Of a stretch of 64,000 nt of DNA, positions 7,386 to 16,302 are shown in pieces. Source of the stretch: Dokdonella fugitiva. GTDB lineage: Bacteria > Pseudomonadota > Gammaproteobacteria > Xanthomonadales > Rhodanobacteraceae. The position numbers and the translations under genes are program-made. Below the pieces are notes generated by a model. The model saw only the letters and a program-made list of their open reading frames with translations, was not told the origin of the DNA and ran no database searches. The DNA lies in contig NZ_JACGXL010000003.1 of NCBI RefSeq assembly GCF_014138265.1, forward strand, positions 186,001-250,000. Reading direction: 5' to 3'. Each line of letters starts with the position of its first letter. Positions within the stretch are counted from its first letter, which is position 1.

Positions 7386-8758
7386 TCAGCCGGCAGCCAC
7401 AGCACCAGCACCAGCAGGCTGACCAGCATCGGCGTGAGCTGCAACAACAGGCGATTCACCGCGGAATAGCTTTGCGCGTAGCGCGCCGCGGCCGTGAGCG
7501 CGAACAGGCCGACGATCAGCAGCAACGGCACCGCGACGAGGACGAACATCCGCCGCACCGCGGTCGAACGCGACCACTGCGCGCGCCTCCAGAACAGTGC
7601 GGCCGGCAGCGCGAACCAGAGCAGGTTCCAGTTCCACTGCCCCCACAGCGCATTCGCGAGGGCGTGCAGCGACGGCCCGACGCGGCCGCCGTCGAAAACG
7701 ATGCTGTCCTGCACGTAACGACGCGCAACCGCGACCCAGGGCACGCTCAGCGTGACGCACAGCACGATCGCGAACGCCGCGACGGCGGCGCCGATGAGGA
7801 AGCGCTTGCTGCGCATGCGGCGCGGCAATATGCCGAACACGACGGCGACCCCGAGCACGATGCTCCATACCGCGCCCTCGAGCTTGATCATCGGCAACAG
7901 CGCAACGATCCCCGCGAGGACCAGCAGCTGGCGGTGCTCGCCCGTCTCGCGCCAGCGCAGCCACGCGTGGCCCGCGAACGACATCAGCGCGGCCACCCAG
8001 AGGTCGGCGTAGCCGCCGAGGGCGACGTGCGCGTCGAGCAACGGCAGCGAGGCGAGCAGGTAGACACCCGCCAGCGCATGGATCGGCGACACGCCTAGCG
8101 CCCTCCACTGCCCGTAATGGGCGGCCAGCAATGCCGCCCACAGGCCGAGCCATGCGAGGTTGATCCAGGGCTCGATCCAGCCGCTGTCGACGGCGAACCA
8201 GGTCACCGTCCACGGCAGCAGCTCGGGATAGTTCCACGCCGACGTCGTGCGTACGTCGACCTGCGGCTGCAGCAGCCAGCGCCCGAAGGAAACGTACGGG
8301 GATGCGTGATCCGCGAGCACCCACATCTTGGCCTTGGCCTGCCACACCGCCCACGCGTCCCACGGCAAGGTCGGATGCGACGTGATGTCGGTCGCGAACA
8401 GCCAGGCGCGCCAGGCGAGCGCCAGCAGGATCAGGATCGCGACGACATGACCGCCGCGCAGCGGCGCCGCGACCGGCCCGTGCAGCGGCGAGCGCTCCCG
8501 CGACCACCACGCGACGGCCCAACCCGCGCTGCCGATCGCGAGCGCGGCCACGCCGACGCGCGCGAGGCCCGCCGACAGATCCGTCGCGCTCAGCGCGCGC
8601 ATGAGCAGGCCGCAGCACAGCGCCCCGACGATCCAGCCACCACCGAAGACCGTCGCCAGCGCGCACCCCCGGCGCGGCCAGCCGACGGCCGCCGCCCACA
8701 GTCCGCTGCCGAGCAGCAGCGGCGCGAGCCAGACGACGAGCGCAGGCAGCCCGCTCAC
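7343..8758 (-). CDS. polytopic membrane protein, GT-C glycosyltransferase-like
   Basis: 471 aa, about ten to twelve hydrophobic helices. A periplasmic-loop block PWDAWAVWQAKAKMW at about residues 132-146 resembles the acidic first-loop motif of GT-C enzymes that use polyprenyl-phosphate sugars. The start overlaps the stop of the preceding 400-aa gene in an ATGA, so they are translated together. The 3' end overlaps the convergent GT4 gene by 43 bp. With the GT2/DUF2304/GT4 operon opposite, a role in sugar transfer to an envelope glycan is reasonable but inferred. It could also be an O-antigen-type polymerase or a pure transporter. Confidence 0.65.
   Translation of the reverse strand: MSGLPALVVWLAPLLLGSGLWAAAVGWPRRGCALATVFGGGWIVGALCCGLLMRALSATDLSAGLARVGVAALAIGSAGWAVAWWSRERSPLHGPVAAPLRGGHVVAILILLALAWRAWLFATDITSHPTLPWDAWAVWQAKAKMWVLADHASPYVSFGRWLLQPQVDVRTTSAWNYPELLPWTVTWFAVDSGWIEPWINLAWLGLWAALLAAHYGQWRALGVSPIHALAGVYLLASLPLLDAHVALGGYADLWVAALMSFAGHAWLRWRETGEHRQLLVLAGIVALLPMIKLEGAVWSIVLGVAVVFGILPRRMRSKRFLIGAAVAAFAIVLCVTLSVPWVAVARRYVQDSIVFDGGRVGPSLHALANALWGQWNWNLLWFALPAALFWRRAQWSRSTAVRRMFVLVAVPLLLIVGLFALTAAARYAQSYSAVNRLLLQLTPMLVSLLVLVLWLPADQPAEPGLPADAAA
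7356..7385. terminator. hairpin inside convergent overlap
   Basis: Arms TCAGCCGGC (7356-7364) and GCCGGCTGA (7377-7385) form a 9-bp stem with a 12-nt loop. It lies within the overlapping coding ends of the GT4 gene and the leftward membrane-protein gene and contains the GT4 stop codon. No U-tract on either side. Confidence 0.45.
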
Positions 8759-9957
8759 CGGATCACCGCCTCGACGCGGTAGGCGACCAGGTCCTCGTTG
8801 CGATCGATCACCTTCACGCGCACCTTGCGCAGGCCGATGCGCATCACGTCATTCAGCGGCCGCGGACGATCGACGCGGTAGTTGACGAGCACGGTGCCGC
8901 TCGGAATGCGCGTGTGCGGGGCGGCGAGGTAGCCGCCGAGGCTCGACGCGTTGGTCGGCGCCGCGAGGTAGATCAACCGGAGGATTTCGTGCGGCGTCTC
9001 CGCGTTGACGAGCACGCGCGTCGTCGGCGGCTCGTTCGCCAGCAACACTTTCAGCCGCTCCGCCGCCGCGAGCGTGCGCTCATCGGCGACATGGTCCTGT
9101 CGTTGCGCGAATGGGATCGCACCCCAGATGTCGCGGTCGACCGCGCGGCGGTAGTCGAGTTCGCGCATCCACGCCGCGTCGATGCCGACCCACGCGATCG
9201 CGGCGGCGGCGAACAGCGGCCGCGCGAGGCGATCGCCGCGCCAGCGCAGCACGAAGCGCGCGACGAGCGCGAGCGCGACGAGCGCGAGCGCGACGACGAG
9301 CGGCGGGCGCGGTGCATGCGGCAATGCGTCGCCGGTTTCAACCGGCCCGATCGCGCTGACCGAAATGAGCTGCCACGGCGCATGGGCGAACCAGGACGAC
9401 CACATCGCGGCGATGCGGCCACGCCACGAATCCGATTCGAGTCGCGCCCCGGTGAATGCGAACGGCTTGAACGCTCCTGCCGGCGGCGCCAGCTGCGCGA
9501 CCGGGAATTGCGAGAACCCGACCTCGACGATCGTTCCGCGCCAGGCCGGTACGCGCGACAGGTCGAACGTCCGGGTTCCGGCGCCCGGTGCCGGCAGCGA
9601 AACCGTCTCCACGTCGTCGGGCGCTTCGCGCGTGCGGAACACGAGCGACAGTTCAAGCGTGCCCGGGAAATCGGCGAACGCGTAGCGCAGGATCGGCAGG
9701 TCTGCCGCCTCGAGCTCCGGCACGTCGGTCACCTGCAACGCGGAATAGTCTTCGGCCGCGGCCGAAACCCGCAATTGCTGGCCGTCGGGCATCGCCTTGC
9801 CGAACACTGCGTGATAGCGGCTGCCCGGCAGCGACTGCGTGTGCGCGGGAGTGAACGGCAAGCGGGGGTCGATTCCGGCGGCCCACAGCAGCAGCAACAG
9901 CCACGTCGCGCCGAGCACGAGGACGAACGCGATAAGCCGCCAGCGCGCGACCGTCAT
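8755..9957 (-). CDS. membrane-anchored protein of unknown function
   Basis: 400 aa from the ATG at 9957, which overlaps the stop of the DUF455 gene (ATGA). One N-terminal helix (about 5-25) leads to a roughly 180-residue non-membrane region of beta character. A hydrophobic pair follows (about 200-245), then a C-terminal domain of about 140 residues (LKVLLANEPPTTRVLV...). Topology suggests a periplasmic domain held in the inner membrane. It is also coupled by ATGA to the downstream GT-C-like gene. The C-terminal domain's TRVLVNAETPHEI recalls soluble parts attached to PMT-like proteins, but I cannot assign a family. Confidence 0.65.
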   Translation of the reverse strand: MTVARWRLIAFVLVLGATWLLLLLWAAGIDPRLPFTPAHTQSLPGSRYHAVFGKAMPDGQQLRVSAAAEDYSALQVTDVPELEAADLPILRYAFADFPGTLELSLVFRTREAPDDVETVSLPAPGAGTRTFDLSRVPAWRGTIVEVGFSQFPVAQLAPPAGAFKPFAFTGARLESDSWRGRIAAMWSSWFAHAPWQLISVSAIGPVETGDALPHAPRPPLVVALALVALALVARFVLRWRGDRLARPLFAAAAIAWVGIDAAWMRELDYRRAVDRDIWGAIPFAQRQDHVADERTLAAAERLKVLLANEPPTTRVLVNAETPHEILRLIYLAAPTNASSLGGYLAAPHTRIPSGTVLVNYRVDRPRPLNDVMRIGLRKVRVKVIDRNEDLVAYRVEAVIR

Positions 9958-10772
9958 GCGGCGATTTCGTCCAGCCCGGCCAGTTCGGCCGGGGTGAAAC
10001 CCGCGCGCAGCCGCGCCTCGATGTTGAACGGGCCGCGCAGGCTGCCGCGCATGTGCTCGTCGAGCAGCGCGCGGAACGTCGCCTGCGGATCGCGCCCCTC
10101 GCGCGCGCAACCCCAGGCATACCAGTGCGAACCGGCGGCGACGTGCGCGACTTCCTCGCGAAGGATCGTCTCGAGGATGTCGGCGGTCGCGTCGTCGCCG
10201 ACCGCGCGCAGGCGTTCGATCATGCCCGGCGTCACGTCGAGGCCACGCGCCTCGAGCACGCGGGGCACGAGCGCCATGCGCGCGACGCACGAATCGGCGG
10301 TGCGCACGGCCATGTCCCACAATCCGTCGTGCGCGTCGAAATCACCGTAGCGGTGGCCGAGCTCGGCCAGGCGCGCGGCGAGCAGCGCGTGATGGCGCGC
10401 CTCGTCGTCGGCGACGCGCGCCCAGTCGCGGTAGTACTCGTCGGGCATGTCGCGGAAGCGATACACGGCGTCCCATGCGAGGTTGATCGCATTGAACTCG
10501 ATGTGCGCGACCGCGTGCACGAGCGCTGCCCTGCCGGCGGCCGAGCCGAGCCCGCGTTGCGCGAGTTTGCGCGGCGACACGAGGTGCGGTCGCGAAGGCC
10601 GGCCCGGATCACCGATCGGACGAGGCGGCGCCGCGCCCGCGTCCGCGCGCATCTCGCCGGCGGAGATTGCGCGCGCGACCGCGCGGGTCAACGCGAGCTT
10701 TTCCGTGACGTCGGCGCAAGCGAGGCAACGCGCGGCGGCATCGAACAGATTTTCCTTGACGCTGCCGGGCAT
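9954..10772 (-). CDS. DUF455 ferritin-like protein
   Basis: 272 aa from the ATG at 10772 with GGAG seven bases upstream; an earlier in-frame start adds 28 unlikely residues. The central four-helix region carries the metal-ligand pattern of ferritin-like proteins: HIEFNAINLAWD (about 90-101), DDEARHH (about 122-128) and EEVAHVAAG further on. DUF455 proteins are uncharacterised diiron-type oxidases found near modification and glycan genes. An N-terminal C-LAC pair (residues 16 and 19) is present. It begins an operon joined by ATGA overlaps to two membrane-protein genes, suggesting it modifies something they handle. Confidence 0.8.
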   Translation of the reverse strand: MPGSVKENLFDAAARCLACADVTEKLALTRAVARAISAGEMRADAGAAPPRPIGDPGRPSRPHLVSPRKLAQRGLGSAAGRAALVHAVAHIEFNAINLAWDAVYRFRDMPDEYYRDWARVADDEARHHALLAARLAELGHRYGDFDAHDGLWDMAVRTADSCVARMALVPRVLEARGLDVTPGMIERLRAVGDDATADILETILREEVAHVAAGSHWYAWGCAREGRDPQATFRALLDEHMRGSLRGPFNIEARLRAGFTPAELAGLDEIAA

Positions 10773-10913
10773 GCCGCGACTCCGTGCCTTGGGGGCGCCG
10801 GGATCTTCCCCGACACACGGCGCGCGAACGCGCCGTCCTTCATTATCCATGACCAACGTCGTCAGGGACGCGGACCGGACACGCAGTTTCGCGCATCGCC
10901 CTCGCGCGGTCGT

Positions 10914-12392
10914 TCAGCCGGCCTGCCGCCGCTGCGACTTCGCATCGTCGGAGCGCGCGAATTCGAGGTCGGCCAGGTACGTCGGCTCCACGCCCGTCAC
11001 GTACTCGCCGGAGAAGCACGAGGTGTCGAAGTCGGCGAGTTTCTCGTTGCCGTCACGCACGGCCCAGACGAGATCGTCGAGATCCTGGTAGATGAGCCGG
11101 TCCGCGCCGAGCATGCGCTCGACCTCTTCGACCGTGCGCCCGTGCGCGACGAGTTCGGCCGTCACCGGCATGTCGATGCCGTAGATGTTCGGATAGCGCA
11201 CCGGCGGCGCGGCCGAGGCGAGGTAGACCTTCTTCGCGCCGGCCTCGCGTGCCATCAGGATGATCTGCTTCGAGGTCGTGCCGCGCACGATCGAGTCGTC
11301 GACCAGCAGCACGTTCTTGTTGCGGAACTCGAGGCCGACCGGATTGAGCTTGCGGCGCACCGATTTCACGCGCTCGCTCTGCCCCGGCATGATGAACGTG
11401 CGGCCGATGTAGCGGTTCTTCACGAAGCCTTCGCGCACCGGCACGCCGAGGATCTGCGCGAGCGGGCCGGCGACGGTGCGCGACGTGTCCGGGATCGGGA
11501 TCACCGAATCGATGTCGTGGTCGGGCATCTCGCGCAGGATCTTCTCGCCGAGCTTCTCGCCCATGCGCAGGCGCGCCTTGTACACCGACACGTCCTCGAT
11601 CATTGAATCGGGCCGCGCGAGGTAGACGTACTCGAAGATGCACGGCGCGTGCTTGGCCGGCTCCGCGCACTGGCGCGTGTGCAGGCGGCCGTCGAGCGTC
11701 ATCAGCACCGCCTCGCCCGGCGCGACGTCGCGCAGCAGGCGGAAGCCGAGGATGTCGAGCGCGACCGACTCCGACGCGACCGCGTATTCCTTGCCCGTCG
11801 CGGTGTCGCGCTCGCCGAGCACGAGCGGGCGGATGCCGTGCGGATCGCGGAACGCGAGCACGCCGTAGTCGAGCAGCATCGAGACGATCGCATAGCCGCC
11901 GACGCAGCGCGCGTGCGTGCCGGCGACCGCCTTGAAGATGTGGTCGGGCGTGAGCTGGCGCCGGTCCTGGATCTGCAGTTCGTGCGCGAGCACGTTGAGC
12001 AGCACCTCGGAATCGGAATCGGTGTTGATGTGGCGGCGATCGTCCTCGAACACCTCGCGGCGCAGCGCTTCGGTGTTGATGAGGTTGCCGTTGTGCGCGA
12101 GCGCGATGCCGTAGGGCGAATTGACGTACAGCGGTTGCGCCTCGGCCGAACCTTCCGAACCCGCGGTCGGATAGCGGCAATGGCCGATGCCCACGCTGCC
12201 GCGCAGGGCGAGCATGCTCGTCTGGTCGAACACGTCGCGCACGAGGCCGGAGCCCTTGTGCAGGCGCAGGCGATTGCCGTCGAGGGTGGCGATGCCCGCC
12301 GCGTCCTGGCCGCGATGCTGCAGGACGGTGAGCGCGTCGTAGAGCGCCGAAGCGACTTCCGACTTGCCGACGATGCCGATGATTCCGCACAT
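10914..12392 (-). CDS. purF: amidophosphoribosyltransferase PurF
   Basis: 492 aa. Catalyses the first committed step of purine synthesis, making 5-phosphoribosylamine from PRPP and glutamine in the cytoplasm. The N-terminal class-II glutaminase starts MCGIIGIVG with the catalytic Cys2 exposed after Met removal. The C-terminal half has the PRPP-binding motif [13 protein letters not shown] at about residue 360. No cysteine cluster typical of the Fe-S, propeptide-bearing Bacillus class is evident. It sits 15 bp after cvpA, the same order as in E. coli (dedD-cvpA-purF). Identification is firm. Confidence 0.97.
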   Translation of the reverse strand: MCGIIGIVGKSEVASALYDALTVLQHRGQDAAGIATLDGNRLRLHKGSGLVRDVFDQTSMLALRGSVGIGHCRYPTAGSEGSAEAQPLYVNSPYGIALAHNGNLINTEALRREVFEDDRRHINTDSDSEVLLNVLAHELQIQDRRQLTPDHIFKAVAGTHARCVGGYAIVSMLLDYGVLAFRDPHGIRPLVLGERDTATGKEYAVASESVALDILGFRLLRDVAPGEAVLMTLDGRLHTRQCAEPAKHAPCIFEYVYLARPDSMIEDVSVYKARLRMGEKLGEKILREMPDHDIDSVIPIPDTSRTVAGPLAQILGVPVREGFVKNRYIGRTFIMPGQSERVKSVRRKLNPVGLEFRNKNVLLVDDSIVRGTTSKQIILMAREAGAKKVYLASAAPPVRYPNIYGIDMPVTAELVAHGRTVEEVERMLGADRLIYQDLDDLVWAVRDGNEKLADFDTSCFSGEYVTGVEPTYLADLEFARSDDAKSQRRQAG

Positions 12393-12407
12393 GGTGTTGG
12401 GCTACTT

Positions 12408-13022
12408 CTACGTGGATGGAGTCTGGGCGGCGGCCTGACTACCGTCCGCCGGCTTGCCGCGCGGTACCGCGGCCGGTTTTGCCGGCTCGACCGCCGGGGC
12501 TGCTGGCTGCGCGAGTGGCCCGAGCAAGCCCTGGACCGGCTCGAGGTGGCGCGCGACCTCCTGCGGCAGGCGCGCGGCGAGCCATTGCGCGCCGCGCTCG
12601 AAACCGGGCAGCAATTGTGACTGATGCCACCACGGATCGCGCGCGAATGGCGTGAATCCGAGCAGCAACACGACCAGCACGACCAGGGCGAGTCCGCGCA
12701 CGAGGCCGAACACCATGCCGAGCAGGCGATCGCTGCCGGACAACCCGCTGCCTTCGACGAGCTTTCGCATGAGGAACGTGACGATCGCACCGGCGATCAG
12801 CACGGCCATGAAACAGAGCGCGTAGGCGAGGATCACGCGCACCGACGGGGTGGATATGCTGGCGGAAAAGCGTTCCGCAAGGGCCGGGCCGAGCATCCAG
12901 GCGACCCAGAACGCGCAGACCCATACCGTCAGCGCGAGGATTTCACCGACGAAACCGCGCCACAGCCCCATCAGCACGGAAAGTCCGAGCACCGCGATGA
13001 TCGTGTAGTCGACCCAGTTCAT
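12408..13022 (-). CDS. cvpA: CvpA family membrane protein
   Basis: 204 aa from MNWVDYTIIAVLG, the usual CvpA start; a longer in-frame start lacks support. Four hydrophobic helices fill roughly residues 1-130 (FVGEILALTVWVCAF, RVILAYALCFMAVLI, GMVFGLVRGLALVVLVVLLLG). A Pro/Ala/Lys-rich tail of about 40 residues may be disordered. CvpA was named for colicin V production and has more recently been linked to envelope integrity; the molecular function is not settled. It is immediately upstream of purF, as in E. coli. Confidence 0.9.
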   Translation of the reverse strand: MNWVDYTIIAVLGLSVLMGLWRGFVGEILALTVWVCAFWVAWMLGPALAERFSASISTPSVRVILAYALCFMAVLIAGAIVTFLMRKLVEGSGLSGSDRLLGMVFGLVRGLALVVLVVLLLGFTPFARDPWWHQSQLLPGFERGAQWLAARLPQEVARHLEPVQGLLGPLAQPAAPAVEPAKPAAVPRGKPADGSQAAAQTPST

Positions 13023-13125
13023 GCGGCGGCCGGGAATCGAAACCGGACCATCGGCCACGGAGCGTGGACGGCGGTGCACCTGGCCGGCTTCACTCCCGAT
13101 TCCTGCTGCCCCGTGCCCGCCTTCA

Positions 13126-14055
13126 TCACTGCGTCACGACGATGCCGTCGAGCTTGAGCTTGTCCTTGATGCCCGCGCGCAACTTTTCCGCCGCGCCGCG
13201 ATCGACTTCAGGACCTGCGCGCACGCGCCACAGCGTCGTGCCGTTGGCGTCGACCTTGTCGACGAACGCGACGAAACCCGCGTTCTTGACCCGGTCGCGC
13301 AGCTTGTTCGCGTCTTCCGCCGTCTTCAGCGCGCCGAGCTGCACCGCCCAGCCGCCGGCGCGCCCGGCCGGGAGCGCACTCGCGGGCGCATCGGCTTTCG
13401 CATCCTCGGCCGTCGCGACCACGCTGCCGGGCACGCTCGGTCGCGCCTGCTTGATGCGCAGGCGCGCGGCTTCGGCGGCCGCACGATCGGCGAATGGACC
13501 CACCCGCACGCGTTCGGCCGGCTTGCCCTGGACCTCACTCGCTTCGGTCGCCGCCGGGAAACCGCCCTTCTTGAGGCTCGCGACGAGGTCCTGCGCGTTC
13601 TTGCTGCTCGCGTACACGCCGAGGTTGACGTAGTAGCGTCCGTTGGCCGCCTGCCCCGGCACCGGCTTCGCGGCCTCCGGCTCGGGTTTGGCCGGCTCGG
13701 GCTTGGCGGGCGCCGGCTTCGGCGGTGTCGCGGTGGCGACCTGCGCCGGCGCCGGGGTCGCCGGCGGCGGCGCGGGCTTGGGTGCGGTCGCCGTATCGAC
13801 GGTCGCGATCGTCTCGGGCGCCGGCGACGGTGGCGGTGCGCTCGCGGGCGTGGTCGGATTGGCCGCGGACGGATCGACCGGCAGCACGCGCGTCTGGAAT
13901 TCGCGATCCGGCGCGGGCGGGATCGCGAGGGTCGACGTCTCCATCTCGGCCGACTTCTGCGGCGCGGAACCGGAAATGAGCATCGGCACGAAGATCACGG
14001 CCAGCGCGATCAGCACCGCGGCGCCGAGCAGGCGCTGTTTCAACGACAGATCCAT
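13126..14055 (-). CDS. SPOR-domain protein (DedD-like)
   Basis: 309 aa from MDLSLKQRLLGAAVLIALAVIF. An N-terminal membrane anchor (about 7-27) is followed by a long Pro/Ala/Lys/Glu-rich linker (about 60-150) and two tandem SPOR domains (GRYYVNLGVYASSKNAQ... and GGWAVQLGALKTAEDAN...). SPOR domains bind denuded glycan strands at the division septum. Position between folC and cvpA matches dedD of E. coli, which has one SPOR domain; the second copy here is notable. Probably acts in the periplasm during constriction. Confidence 0.88.
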   Translation of the reverse strand: MDLSLKQRLLGAAVLIALAVIFVPMLISGSAPQKSAEMETSTLAIPPAPDREFQTRVLPVDPSAANPTTPASAPPPSPAPETIATVDTATAPKPAPPPATPAPAQVATATPPKPAPAKPEPAKPEPEAAKPVPGQAANGRYYVNLGVYASSKNAQDLVASLKKGGFPAATEASEVQGKPAERVRVGPFADRAAAEAARLRIKQARPSVPGSVVATAEDAKADAPASALPAGRAGGWAVQLGALKTAEDANKLRDRVKNAGFVAFVDKVDANGTTLWRVRAGPEVDRGAAEKLRAGIKDKLKLDGIVVTQ

Positions 14056-14130
14056 GATCGATCCGCTTCTGGCGACGGCGCGATTATACCCGCCCGGCAC
14101 ACCGTTCCCGCCACGCGATTGCGCGCACGT

Positions 14131-15435
14131 TCAGCGTCGTGCGGCGAACTGCAGCGCGGCGGCCGCGACGAAGAACGAACCGAAGGCGAGCACGCGGTCG
14201 CCCGGTCGCGCATCCACGCACGCGGCCGCGAGCGCGGCTTCGACGTCCGCGCTCGCGCTGGCGAGATGTCCGTCGTCGACGTCCGCGAGCAATCCGGCGA
14301 GCGCGTGCGCATCGAGGCCGCGCGGCGAGTCGCGATCGAGCCCGGCCGGATACCATCGATCGACCTGGCGCGCGACCGCCCTGACGATGCCGCGCACGTC
14401 CTTGTCGGCGAGCGCGCCGAACACCGCGAGCGTGCGGCCGCGCGACGGCGTGCGCCGCAACCATTGCGCGAGCACGCCGGCCGCCTGCGGGTTGTGCGCC
14501 ACGTCGACGACGAGTTCGGGCTCGCCGCTGAAACGCTGCAGGCGCGCACCGACGCGTGCGTCGGCGACGCCGCGCGAGATCGCCGCGGGATTCCAGCCGA
14601 GCCGTCCACGCAACGCGTGCAGCACGGCGATCGCGCCGGCCGCGTTGGCGTGCTGGCACGGCGCGGACAAGCCGGGTGGCGGCAACGCCAGTGCGGCCGC
14701 GCCGCTGCGCCAGCGCCACGCGCCGTCCGCGTCGACTTCGTACGCGTAGTCGCGTCCGGCGCGGCGCAGGTCCGCGCCGATGCGCCCTGCTTCGGCGAGC
14801 AATGCCGCCGGTGGATCCGCTTCCGCGATGATCGCCGGCCGCCCCGCGCGAAAGATGCCGGCCTTCTCGCGACCGATGCTGTCGCGGTCGTCGCCGAGCC
14901 AGTCCTGGTGGTCGAGGTCGACCGTGGTGACGATGGATGCGTCGGCGTCGACGAGGTTGACCGCGTCGAGGCGTCCGCCGAGGCCGACTTCGAGCACGGC
15001 GACGTCGAGGCCTGCGTGCGCGAAGATCCACAGCGCGGCGAGCGTGCCGTACTCGAAATAGGTGAGCGCGATCGTCGCGGCGGCATCGCCGGTCGCGCCG
15101 AGGCGCGCGGCCTCGATGCGCTCGAATGCGTCGGTCAGCGCGGCGTCGTCGACGTCGGTGCCGGCGACGCGCACGCGCTCGTTGTAGTGCAACAGGTGCG
15201 GCGAAGTGTAGGCACCGACGCGCCGCCCGTCGGCGGCGAGCATCGCTTCGAGGAACGCGACCGTCGAGCCCTTGCCGTTGGTGCCGCCGACCGTGATCAC
15301 CAGAGGTGCCGGCGCCGGTGCGCCGAGCCGATGCCACACCTCGCGCACGCGCTCGAGGCCGAGTTCGATCGCGCGCGGATGCACGCGCTGCTGGTAGTCG
15401 AGCCAGTCGGCCAGACCGGTCGGTTGCGTCGCCAT
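14131..15435 (-). CDS. folC: folylpolyglutamate/dihydrofolate synthase FolC
   Basis: 434 aa. Adds glutamate to dihydropteroate and to reduced folates in the cytoplasm, using ATP. Mur-ligase-like features are present: the P-loop GGTNGKGST at about residues 50-58, TSPHL with the following NER block, FEYGTLAALWIFA, and VAHNP near residue 320. The start at 15435 (MATQPTGLADWL) is the standard folC start, and longer open frame upstream is not needed. It is followed by the SPOR gene as in E. coli, but accD, usually next to folC, is absent; a rhomboid gene is there instead, 8 bp away. Confidence 0.95.
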   Translation of the reverse strand: MATQPTGLADWLDYQQRVHPRAIELGLERVREVWHRLGAPAPAPLVITVGGTNGKGSTVAFLEAMLAADGRRVGAYTSPHLLHYNERVRVAGTDVDDAALTDAFERIEAARLGATGDAAATIALTYFEYGTLAALWIFAHAGLDVAVLEVGLGGRLDAVNLVDADASIVTTVDLDHQDWLGDDRDSIGREKAGIFRAGRPAIIAEADPPAALLAEAGRIGADLRRAGRDYAYEVDADGAWRWRSGAAALALPPPGLSAPCQHANAAGAIAVLHALRGRLGWNPAAISRGVADARVGARLQRFSGEPELVVDVAHNPQAAGVLAQWLRRTPSRGRTLAVFGALADKDVRGIVRAVARQVDRWYPAGLDRDSPRGLDAHALAGLLADVDDGHLASASADVEAALAAACVDARPGDRVLAFGSFFVAAAALQFAARR

Positions 15436-15443
15436 TGGCACGC

Positions 15444-16073
15444 TCAGCGTTCGAGGACGCGCCGCGGCTTCCACGGCAGGCGCCCGCGCCAGTACTGGAT
15501 CAGCAGGAAACCGAACGCGAGGCCGCCCAGGTGCGCGAAATGCGCGACGCCGGCTTGCGTGCCGGTCACCCCCAGATAGAGCTCGAGGCCGCCGTACAGG
15601 GTCACGAACAGCCATGCGGGCATCGGGATCGCGAAATAGACGAGGATGCGCGCGTGCGGAAACATCATGCCGTAGGCGAGCAGCAGGCCGAACACGCCGC
15701 CCGATGCGCCGAGCGTCGGGTAGTAGCCGTTGCCGAAGAAGTGCATGACCGCGAGCTGGGTCAGCGCGGCGCCCACGGCGCAGACGAAGTAGTAGAGCAG
15801 GAACGGCCGCGATCCGAACAACTGCTCGATCGGCCCGCCGAACATCCACAGCGCGAGCATGTTGAACGCGATGTGCGCGAAGCTGCCGTGCAGGAACGCA
15901 TAGCTGACGAGCTGCCACGCCTCGAAGCCGGGCACGTTGCCGTACGGCGAAGGGCCGAGCGGCCACAGCGCGAAGTGCACGAGCAGCGCATCGCCCATGA
16001 CCTGTTGCAACAGGTAGACGACGACGTTCGCGATCAGCAATGCGCGGGTGATCGGGGGCGTATCGAGGGGCAT
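15444..16073 (-). CDS. rhomboid family intramembrane serine protease
   Basis: 209 aa, about six transmembrane helices with no extra domains. The catalytic Ser lies in GASGG (about residue 134) and the catalytic His in AHFAHLGG (about residue 185); a loop-1 region and the HIAFNMLALWMFG helix (His and Asn of the oxyanion site) are also present. Rhomboids cleave substrates within the membrane. It is 8 bp upstream of folC on the same strand, so possibly co-transcribed. Substrate unknown. The SPOR/cvpA neighbours hint at envelope work, but this is inference. Confidence 0.9.
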   Translation of the reverse strand: MPLDTPPITRALLIANVVVYLLQQVMGDALLVHFALWPLGPSPYGNVPGFEAWQLVSYAFLHGSFAHIAFNMLALWMFGGPIEQLFGSRPFLLYYFVCAVGAALTQLAVMHFFGNGYYPTLGASGGVFGLLLAYGMMFPHARILVYFAIPMPAWLFVTLYGGLELYLGVTGTQAGVAHFAHLGGLAFGFLLIQYWRGRLPWKPRRVLER

Positions 16074-16266
16074 GCACGGAACGACCGGGGGCGACGTCGC
16101 ATTGTGACCGCTCGTGCCGCGTCACGCGAGTGCACCCAGGGCCATCGGGCTGCAAGCGAACGCGGTGTCGAGGAAGGAGCGGCCATGGATCGCCGATCTG
16201 GACGAACCGAAGCCGACGTGACCGGCACAAGGAAGCGGTCCGTCGAAGCAGCGTCCATTGACGAAC

Positions 16267-16296
16267 AAAAAAATGGGGGCCGCCGCAGCGGCCCCC
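16267..16296 (-). terminator. intrinsic terminator of the M35 gene
   Basis: Minus strand: a 9-bp perfect stem (GGGGGCCGC with GCGGCCCCC, 4-nt loop, 16275-16296) is followed by a seven-T run (16267-16273). It begins 7 bp after the stop of the metallopeptidase gene. Confidence 0.9.
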
Positions 16297-16302
16297 TGAA
16301 AC

